From assembly GCA_920105625.2 (NCBI GenBank), contig OV050032.1:7718129-7782128 (forward strand): a DNA stretch of 64,000 nucleotides, in the 5' to 3' direction. How positions within the stretch are numbered: the stretch's first letter is position 1; every line of letters starts with the position of its first letter. Shown in pieces: positions 56,481 through 64,000 of the stretch. The position numbers and the translations under genes were made by a program. The notes under the pieces are model-generated. The model had not been told where the DNA came from, searched no databases, and saw nothing but the letters and a program-made list of their open reading frames with translations. The stretch comes from Clusia tigrina (taxonomy: Eukaryota; Arthropoda; Insecta; Diptera; Clusiidae).

Positions 56481-58013
56481 CCCAGTTTATTCTTCCACTA
56501 ATTTCAGTACGTGCACTCGAGAATCGTACCAAGTGTGACCCAATTTGCGTGCATTGTGTTTACTTTTAAAAACTATGCGCCTGCACACATCCACACACAC
56601 ACACACACACACATACACACACGCACCCGAGTATATTATTTGTTTAATTTGGCAAATACTTTCCTTGAGGTGCACGTACTTAGCATGCACGCAGTTTTAA
56701 GTGTATTTCAGCCCAGTCATCATAAATCAGAAATGCATTTCATTTGACCAAACATAAAAGAAATGCATGCGTGGGCGTCGAAGTTGGCGGGACGGTCGGG
56801 CCGGGCCTGTCCTGTCCTGTTGCTGGGTGGTTCGGTTGGTTGGTCCATTGGATTATTGGATTGCTGGGTTGCTCGAAGCTCGATCAGCCCGACGGTCATT
56901 CTGGGCTGGTGTGTGTGTGTGTCCGCGTGCGACTGCATTGCCGCACACCAACAAAGCGAATTGTTAAAATGGATTAATTGGCGCAGATAAACGACAGATT
57001 TATGTTGTGGCCGAAAGGCCGAAATTATGTTGTGTTGGCGGGCACACCGCGACGAAAGAATTTAATGTTAAAATTGTTGCAAGATTACAACAAAAATTTC
57101 ACGAATTCACATAATTTAACAATTTATAGACACCTTTTCACCATGGCAGCGTCTCGCACAATTACTGCCCGCTCTGTGCTGCGCTCTTCCCATTGAGTGT
57201 GCTTTTAATTGTTGAATTTTTGCAATTTTTCAATTTCGCCGCAACGCTTCGGTGTTTCAATGTTTCAATGTCTCAATAATTCAAATTCACTTGCCTAAGT
57301 ACAGCGAATCCTCGGCGACCATGCTCGGCCGCAGTGCTCGCAATAAAACAACAATTTTGGTTTTTTGCCATCATTTTTCGACACTTGGGCAATTGGCCAA
57401 AAGAAAACACAAAACAAAACTCACAAAAAAAAAAAAAACACAACAAATATAAAAACCAAAACAAAAAAAGATTAAAAAGTACAAAATAATGCAACAAAAC
57501 TGCGTGGCCAGGTGAGAAAATGCTCTGATCAAGTGGAAATTCTTTGCCGTCAAGGCATTTTCAGATGAAAACCAAACAACAAAAACACCAACAACCAGAA
57601 CGCTTTCAATAACAGCAACAAACACAAATACTCGCAAGAGATATGCGCGAAAATATCTCGTAATTCCGTAATTCACAATAATTTATAGCCGAGCAGTTCA
57701 TTATGCCGGCGTATTGGCGTATTGGCGTATTGGCGTATTCAGGAGCACGCATCCATGTGTGCCCAAGCAGCCTATACTCGCATACAGAGCAATTGTGCGT
57801 GCCACTTTGAGTGTGTTTACAACGCCGTTGTTTTCCCTCCAGCGCCGACTGGGCCAAAATAATTTTCATTTACTGAAATTGAGAGCATATTTTTACCGAT
57901 TTCATATCACACTCGCAGCCGCAGTATCAGGTTTAAATGCGATTATCCGCACCTCTGTCCGGGCGAATTAATGCCATTGAGATGTTTCGTGTTTAATGGG
58001 CCCTCAATAACCG
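56481..58013. other. Low-repeat island
   Basis: Contains (CA)n (about 56593-56622), GT-rich DNA (56911-56924), A-rich DNA (57424-57470) and a small CGTATTGG repeat (57708-57738). No gene or transposon motif. Confidence 0.45.
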
Positions 58014-58176
58014 TGTTCTAGTGATAAGCCTCACACGACTTCACAGTTCGAATCGCGGCATGGTCTCAGAACGCTTCTTTCCGAAAACCTTTTCAGTTTG
58101 AGTTGAAGGCCTCAGTTGCTACTGATCATTCTCGCGAATCCTAGCTCACATAATTCATCTTGGTGTCGGGTTAAAT
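58014..58176 (+). mobile_element. tRNA-derived SINE, diverged copy
   Basis: The head TGTTCTAGTGATAAGCCTCA keeps the A box and CAGTTCGAATCGCGGCATGG the B box. The body AACGCTTCTTTCCGAAAACC and TTTTCAGTTTGAGTTGAAGG matches the other copies. The (TAA)n tail is lost. The LTR copy D begins at ATAT within or right after its 3' end. Confidence 0.65.
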
Positions 58177-58193
58177 ATATTGTTACGAAATAG

Positions 58194-59893
58194 CGATAAT
58201 GACATCAACATTTCCAACATGTTGGAAGGTAGCAAAAATTCTGCCCACACCAAAGTCAGACAATGACTATCGACCAATTGCTATTTAGCCATATATGTCT
58301 AAAGTATTTGAATTACTTATGGCTAAACAAATGAGGAAATTTTTATCGGGAAATGGGATTATCACTGAAAGACAATCTGGTTTTACACCAAGGCGGAGCT
58401 GCATAACGGCCCTAATTGATGTAGAGGAAGATATTCGGGTGACACTTGACTCTAATAGGTTGTGTTTCTTGACACTGTTGGACCATTCTAAAGCGTTTGG
58501 CTGTGTTGACCATGATATTTTATGTACAAAACTATCGAAAATGTATAACTTCTCACCCACTGCGGTAAAGTTATTAAAATCGTACCTCACAGATAGAACA
58601 CAGGCGGTTTACCAACCGTGTAGCAGTACTGTTGTGGCATCTAATTTTCTTTCTGTGGCTCAAGGTGTGCCACAGGGCTCCATTTTGGGTCCACTTCTCT
58701 TTTGCATATACATAAATGACCTGCCGACTGTCTTACAATATTGTAATATTCAAATGTAGGCTGATGATGTTCAAATTTACATCAGTTGTACACCGAACGA
58801 AGTTGCCGATTGTGTCACCAAAAGACCTGAATAATATATATGTATGGGCAGGAAGGAATGGTTTGTGCCTTAATCCGGCTAAATCTAAGTGTTTGGTGAT
58901 CTACAAGAAACACATCGTAACCGCGGGCCTCCCTGGGATATTTATGCATTCATCGGCAATTAATTATGTAAATGTGATTAAAAATTTGGGGGTCATATTT
59001 GATGGTGCTCTATCGTGGAATAATCATATTGCAGTAACGGTTGGTAAAGTCTATGGTATGCTACGATCCCTATGGGCTAGGCAATATTTTACTCCTTTCA
59101 GGATTAGAATGATACTAGCCAAGTCCTACCTTCTCCCAACTATGTTGTATGGTTGTGAAATATTTGGGAATTGTGATGCAGGAAGAAAACGAAAACTCAA
59201 TGTGTTATTTAACACTATAACGAGGTACATTTATGGTTTAAGTCGAAGAGATCATGTGTCTGGGCGCGCAATAGAACTTTTTCACATCACATTCGATCAG
59301 CTTCTTGACACTCGAAGTATTCTATTGTTGCATAAGATTATTTGCACTCAGGAGCCTCCATATTTGTTTAGGCGCCTTAAATTTACTCGCTCTGGCCGTT
59401 CTAATCGGCTTGTCCCGTTAAGGCATTCCTCACTTATGTCTGATCGTCAATTTTTCGTTAATGCTGTGATACTTTGGAATTCACTGCCTATACGGATTCA
59501 AGGTATTGGCAATGCTAATCTATTCAAAATTGAGCCTAATAAACACTTCCAGGGGCAATGAATTTATGAGCTGAATTGGGTTGCGCTATGAATTGTGTGT
59601 GACCGCGTACACTGTTTATATGTATGCATCCTTTTGTGACTAATAACAATTTTAAAGCTGTACATTTTTATTGATTCAAAGCTGTATTGTATTGAGGAAT
59701 TGAAAGATGAATTGTTGAAATTCATATTGTAATGTGCTGTTTTTGTATTCTGTGAGCTATTGTATTTTATAGTATAAGTTAAATTATGTCCGGATTATTG
59801 TACTAAATGTATCATTTCATGTTATTGGGACAATCTTACAAGGTTTTGCCTTAATGTCCCAAGGTGAACGTAAATTAATAATAATAAATAAAT
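58194..59893 (+). mobile_element. 5'-truncated LINE (Jockey/CR1-like) nested in LTR D
   Basis: A 1.7-kb insert that begins inside the RT and ends with an AATAATAATAAATAAATAAA tail. AAATAG occurs at both edges (58188-58193 and 59894-59899), a likely target-site duplication. 5' truncation plus simple 3' tail plus target duplication is the hallmark of target-primed LINE insertion. RNase H is absent, unlike the R1- and I-like elements here. Clade within Jockey/CR1 unclear. Confidence 0.85.
58200..59561 (+). pseudogene. LINE reverse transcriptase, 3' two thirds, broken
   Basis: Reads CWKVAKILPTPKSDNDYRPI, a stop, MSKVFELLMAKQMRKFL, ITERQSGFTPRRSCITAL (about 58365) and CFLTLLDHSKAFGCVDHDIL (motif A, second Asp changed to Gly, about 58465). 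Motif B is AQGVPQGSILGPLLF (about 58658). Then comes a TAG stop (58757-58759) exactly where Tyr of YADD should be, ADD (58760-58768), and a frameshift. It continues as DLNNIYVWAGRNGLCLNP, VIKNLGVIFDGALSWNNHI, PTMLYGCEIFGNC and FFVNAVILWNSLPIRIQ. Long intact frames show it is comparatively young, but it cannot make RT. Confidence 0.85.
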
Positions 59894-60216
59894 AAATAGT
59901 CCTCTTGACAATTTGCTCTAGCTCTCTGTACTCGGATTCGTACCACTGGATCGTGTAGTAATTCAACAATCGCTGGTTAAGTTAAAATAACTAAATTTAT
60001 TTAATTATTGCAATTTACAAACTTATTATTAGGCTTAAAGTTTACTTGATTACAATTTGTACTTTATTTCACAATTCATTGATCACTTTATTCAATAATG
60101 AATTTCATCACTTGACAAAATAACAATTACAAATACTGCTGCTTCGATTATAATGCATGATGTACACACTGTTACGATTTCTGCTTAACTGTCCTCGACT
60201 TTGAATAGTGTGTTCG

Positions 60217-60266
60217 TTTTTATAGCTTTCGAACACTAGTGTAGAAGTTTCTGGATCATTCTAGAA
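60217..60266 (-). promoter_or_regulatory. Heat-shock element plus TATA box of LTR D
   Basis: Written on +, GAAgtTTCtgGATcaTTCtaGAA (60244-60266) gives five pentamers, four of them perfect. On the minus strand the TATA box TATAAAA (60224-60218) lies about 20 bp downstream. It is more diverged than B and C. Confidence 0.6.
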
Positions 60267-60623
60267 ACTTATATACACCACGAATCTTATATACACCTTG
60301 AACGAGAACATTTTATACACCACTATCTTACCACGCCATAGAGTGGTGCACACAACTTCAGACACCAGATGGGATCCTAAAAGTATGCAATCACGTTTCC
60401 ATATAAATAAAGTAAATAAACTCGATTGGAATCATATTGAGCATTGGACTCCTTGGGGGATATATCAGACAAAAAATTAAGTTCTACAAATAACTTCTTC
60501 AAAAGCTCCAAATGGGTAGGCAAAGGAAATGGGTGTCACAAATGGCGAATCCAGGCATAAATGTGCTTTCCAACAGCCCTTCAACCTACGTATCTATCCA
60601 CATATCTAACAACCCTTCCGATA

Positions 60624-60624
<1 letters not shown>

Positions 60625-60669
<45 letters not shown>

Positions 60670-60806
60670 CTTACACCAAAGGTGTTGGGGGAATCAGTAG
60701 TAGCTACAGAGCCCCTTGCCTCGAAGAGAAAGGGATTTTATAGAAAGCAGCATTTTGGAGACCAAGCCCGTGGCATGATTTCAACCTGCGACTCTTGGGA
60801 TGACTG
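60625..60806 (-). mobile_element. tRNA-derived SINE, head partly lost
   Basis: The tail is a 14-fold TTA/TAA run (60625-60667). The body TAGCTACAGAGCCCCTTGCC and TCGAAGAGAAAGGGATTTTA matches the 796 and 62562 copies. The tRNA-like head is recognisable only to about 60806 and its A box is missing. Confidence 0.75.
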
Positions 60807-60876
60807 AAAGTTGAACGTCCGCAACTACTAAGAAGGGTTCAAATATTCCTTTTCCCATATCTCCAATAGCTCCCGT

Positions 60877-61202
60877 ATTGAATGTGAATTTGGTGTGTGG
60901 GTCCAGTATATCAGCCGCAAGATGGTCAACCGGGTCAACGGCTATGGAGATATGAGAAGAGGAATATTTGAACCCTTCTCAGTAGTCGTAGAAGGGTTGC
61001 TAATATGTAGGTAGATACGAAGTTGCTAAATATGTATCTACCTACATATTTAGCAACTTCGTATCTACCTACATATTAGCAACCCTTCTACGACTACTGA
61101 GAAGGGTTCAAATATTCCTCTTCTTATATCTCCATAGCCGTTGACCCAGTTGACCATCTTGCGGCTGCTATACTGGACCCACACACCAAATTCACATTCA
61201 AT
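60877..61202. repeat. 326-bp near-perfect palindrome (160-bp arms)
   Basis: The left arm 60877-61036 and right arm 61043-61202 are reverse complements with 3 mismatches in 160 bp (about 98%) and no indels, separated by the 6-base loop TCTACC. The outer boundary is sharp. A further direct piece (GAAGGGTTCAAATATTCC, about 60832) left of the palindrome repeats part of the right arm. No coding sequence or terminal transposon signature is visible. It may be a foldback element or a head-to-head duplication. Confidence 0.95.
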
Positions 61203-61911
61203 ATCGCGGATTCCAATAGATACTTGACAGTAAAATTGCGACGTCTGTTGTTACTTAGGGGCGTATCTTTTTTCTATATATTTCGAATCACTCCAATTTC
61301 TTTGAAGATCCTCACTGACACATTGGAGCATATTATTTGATTATAGACAAGGATGAGGATGCTCTGAGCTTAGGTTACGGTAGGTTCACCAGGTAGCTTG
61401 CGAGTTGCGCAAGTTGCACTCGGAGACCCATTGGCCAATTCTGATACCTGTTTTTAGAGAGAAGCCAATCCTCTGCTCTGAGCTTAATATGTGGGTTTAA
61501 AAAAAAAGGACGGCTTTCACTTTTGAGGTCCTCCTGTGTACGGCGAAAATAAAAGTATGTCAAAGGCACATATACATATCGTGGTTTCAAATTTCCATAT
61601 ATATTTCTATACTCGTATACGTACATATGAGCTCCAGTTCATGTGCATTGAAGGAAAAGAAAATTGTGCACCGCTTGCAAGGCAAAAGTCCTCTTAATGG
61701 ATACCCCAGACTGAGCGTCTTTCTATTTAGCTAAAGAGATCACAGAGGGATATATTCATGAATATTTCTGACTATTATCCAACTAATGGCCGCATAAGAC
61801 CCCCACTTGTAGAATTGCTCAGAAGTTTCCTTCAGTCGTATAATCTTCAACACTACTAACACCAATGTAACTCAATTACCTGCCGTCAGTACTGGTCAAA
61901 AGAGCCTCATA
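61203..61911. other. Unassigned DNA
   Basis: No gene, repeat or transposon motif recognised. An 83-codon minus frame (61626-61375) shows no domain. Confidence 0.4.
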
Positions 61912-62211
61912 GGACTACTTCCATAATGGATGTCTCTCGTTTACCGAATACGGCCACAGCTGAAATGATAGCAACGAGACGGTGACACCCGTTGGATCTC
62001 TTGTCACTCTTGGACTACTTCCATAATGGATCTCTCTCGTTTACCGAATATGGCCACAGCTGAAATGATAGCAACGAGACGATGACACCCGTTGGATCTC
62101 TTGTCACTCTTGGACTACTTCCAAAATGGATCTCTCTCGTTTACCGAATACGGCCACAGCTGAAATGATAGCAACGAGACGATGATACCCGTTGGATCTC
62201 TTGTCACTCTT
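61912..62211. repeat. 100-bp tandem repeat, three copies
   Basis: Units start with GGACTACTTCCATAATGGAT at 61912, 62012 and 62112 (third: CCAAAATGGAT). They share CGTTTACCGAATA, GGCCACAGCTGAAATGATAG and CCCGTTGGATCTCTTGTCAC. Units differ at 2-4 positions. Origin unknown. Confidence 0.9.
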
Positions 62212-62561
62212 TTAAAACTGCTTGATCCTCGCAAGAACCACATTGCGTATTCTACGAAACAGTTCTTTCGTTAAACTAAAACAATTTTCCGAAGAAAACT
62301 CTAGCTTCCAGTTTGTAGCAGATTTACCTGAAGTGGTACATTGTAATCCAAAACATAGAAACGACGTACAGAGGCCTTCGTTGTGATAATTGAATCTGAG
62401 AGAGGCTCACTCGGTCATCATTCTGACAGCATCTGAGAACAAGAATACTACAGAAATACTGTGAATAGTTTGTGAATGAAGTTTAGGGCAGTGATGAAAG
62501 TGCACATGGGACAAACAAACTAATAGGAGAGGACTAGTTACTTAAGCAATAATGAATTAAA

Positions 62562-62768
62562 TATTATTATTATTATTATTATACCTTCCACCATATTTAA
62601 TTATAAGTGCAAGGTGTTGGGGGAATGAGTACTAGCTACAGAGGCTTTCGACTCGAAGAGAAAAGGGTTTTATAGAAAGAAGCACTTTGAAGACTAAGCT
62701 CGTGCCAGGATTTGAACCTGCGACCCTCGGGGTGTGAGTCTAACATGCTTACCACTGGACCACAGAGG
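62562..62768 (-). mobile_element. tRNA-derived SINE, full copy
   Basis: On the minus strand the head CCTCTGTGGTCCAGTGGTAA (A box) and GGTTCAAATCC (B box) are intact, followed by the body and a (TAA)n tail (62562-62581 on +). It is closely similar to the copy at 796-1010. Confidence 0.8.
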
Positions 62769-64000
62769 AGAATAGATTAGCATTCCAACTGTTAAGGGCA
62801 ATCAATAAAGATGGCCCCGAAATCAATGTGGCTCGTCTAATCACATAAAATGCTCACTAGTATCCAGTTTTATGTCATTAGTTCCATTTTGTATCTGACT
62901 GAGCCACAGACAATGTGCTCTACGGTCAAATACTATTCACAAACATTGACAATGTTATAAATATATGTCTGAGTGATATGATTGGGATGCCTTCTACAAA
63001 AATAATAATAAAAAACAAGGTCAAATATGGACCAATGAGGAAATTAGCAGGAGTGCGTAAGCTAAGTAAGCTTGCTAGCAACCTCATTATGGTCTTAATT
63101 AATGAATATGCCAAATTAACGTATCTTATGCACGGTATAATCATATTATTGTTCTTCTCAAACTTATGCATAACTTATGAATTGACAGCTTAAAGGACGA
63201 TGCCGCAGTTGAGCTCTGGGTTGAGTCTTTTTAGGGTCCCTTTTTGATACTCGATTTAGCTCAATTTGTTTATAAGTTAACGTGAGCCTCTGTAATGAAT
63301 TCTAGTTAAGTTCAGGCTCAGCATCAGTGGAGCTTCCTTAATAGCTTCGCATGTCATTATTTAACAGCCACATTTTGAATTGGCTTACTGAGAAGAGTAT
63401 AAAAACGCAACTAAGTGTGGTGCGTGGAATATCTTGAGACAGCTGAAAATAACTAAGAACACGCGTGTATGTATGTATGTGTGTGTATGTATGTCTCTTT
63501 AGGGATGAAACACACACATACTTAACGAAATTTTTAGTAAGCTTTATAATGTTGAGTATTAGACTGGCATTACAAAAGTTCCGCAACATTGCGTTATTAA
63601 GTCGAATAAAAGGACCAATCAGAAATGCGCTAGGCAATGCTGCGATAGGTATTTAGCAACATCACGTGGGCTTGTGGCAACATGTTGCTCTAGTACCAAC
63701 ACCATTGGAGTGACAGACCCATTGAAAATGTTTCACTTAAGTACACTTAAAAATATAACAAAAAGTACTCAAATATTTTGGGGTAGTGCAGTGTTTGCAA
63801 CACCCAAAGCAAGGTGTGGCAGGTATGAAGAGCATATAATCGAGCAGTGTTATCTCTTGAGTCGATTTAGCCATATCCGTCTCTATGTCCTTGTAGATAG
63901 CATATCTAAAGAAAGAAAAGAAGTACTTAACTGAAGGAACGTTTCAAATATGTTTGAGGTACTTCGGTTCTGAAACATGTCCTATTTCTTTACGCCCCAA
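62769..64000. other. Unassigned DNA to window end
   Basis: Frames of 92 codons (62915-63193) and 86 codons (63674-63934) on + show no recognisable domain. GAGTATAAAAACGC (about 63395) looks like a TATA box but nothing downstream supports a gene. A TATG/TGTG run lies at about 63464-63492. Confidence 0.35.

Larger units (their letters stand above)
58181..60401 (-). mobile_element. LTR copy D, solo LTR split by a LINE
   Basis: On the minus strand it begins near 60401 with (T)GGAAACGTGATTGCATAC and ends at 58181 as ...TTCGTAACA. ATAT lies on both sides (58177-58180 and 60401-60404; one A is shared with the LTR end). Excluding the LINE at 58194-59893 it is about 515-520 bp, matching copy C. Promoter, AATAAAG-like words and the conserved CAGCGATTGTTGAATTACTA region are all present. 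The first 13 bases (58181-58193) are separated from the rest by the LINE. Confidence 0.8.

Overview
The window is eukaryotic, non-coding, transposon-rich DNA. It most resembles a higher-fly genome, and a true fruit fly (Tephritidae, e.g. Bactrocera/Zeugodacus/Ceratitis) is my best guess. Grounds: a mariner of the DD41D 'rosa' type (first described from Ceratitis rosa), many decayed R1-like LINEs with RNase H, an I-like LINE, an RTE-like LINE, abundant (CA)n, (CAG/CAA)n and (GATA)n microsatellites, and islands of AT-rich DNA with polyglutamine-type triplet runs. The species call is inference. No complete host gene is visible. Two short ORFs look like signal-peptide first coding exons ending at a splice donor (13303-13388 and 36712-36908, both + strand), so the window may lie in or near very long introns.

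Layout. 1-3.9 kb: a tRNA-derived SINE in an old repeat, then a microsatellite-rich island. 3.9-5.1 kb: a 20-bp satellite with higher-order structure. 5.3-9.05 kb: an I-like LINE carrying an inserted interspersed repeat and a 63-bp triplication, followed by an R1-like LINE tail. 9-10.9 kb: unassigned. 10.9-12.8 kb: an RTE-like LINE (-). 12.8-14.6 kb: an island with a candidate exon. 15.4-17.1 kb: an LTR copy with a 62-bp promoter repeat, a LINE tail and a SINE. 19.5-20.6 kb: an R1-like LINE with a 96-bp x5 expansion. 22.0-24.2 kb: another R1-like LINE and a 21-bp minisatellite. 27.2-28.4 kb: an array of the GGGCGTGG-type interspersed repeat. 28.4-30.3 kb: LINE pieces around a 28-bp satellite carrying DRE motifs. 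30.3-33.9 kb: island. 34.0-35.2 kb: a 34-bp satellite. 35.4-36.2 kb: LINE (-). 36.4-38.3 kb: an island with a candidate exon. 38.5-40.1 kb: LINE (-). 40.7-41.6 kb: an LTR copy with a duplicated promoter. 43.9-45.7 kb: LINE (-). 47.5-50.3 kb: a stack of LINE tail, GGGCGTGG repeat, LTR with inserted MITE, and a DD41D mariner. 50.3-58.0 kb: islands, a probable second mariner relic and a 22-bp array. 58.0-60.8 kb: a SINE, an LTR split by a LINE, and a second SINE. 60.9-61.2 kb: a 326-bp near-perfect palindrome. 61.9-62.8 kb: a 100-bp x3 repeat and a SINE.

The most striking signals are: (1) an LTR family (four copies) whose promoter carries perfect heat-shock-element arrays just upstream of a TATA box, with the promoter module tandemly amplified in two copies; (2) a long, 98% symmetric hairpin; (3) a five-copy tRNA-derived SINE family with a (TAA)n tail; (4) recurrent, sometimes in-frame, tandem duplications inside dead LINE copies; and (5) a satellite that presents TATCGATA every 28 bp. 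All mobile-element coding regions are broken except the 3' two thirds of the mariner transposase.
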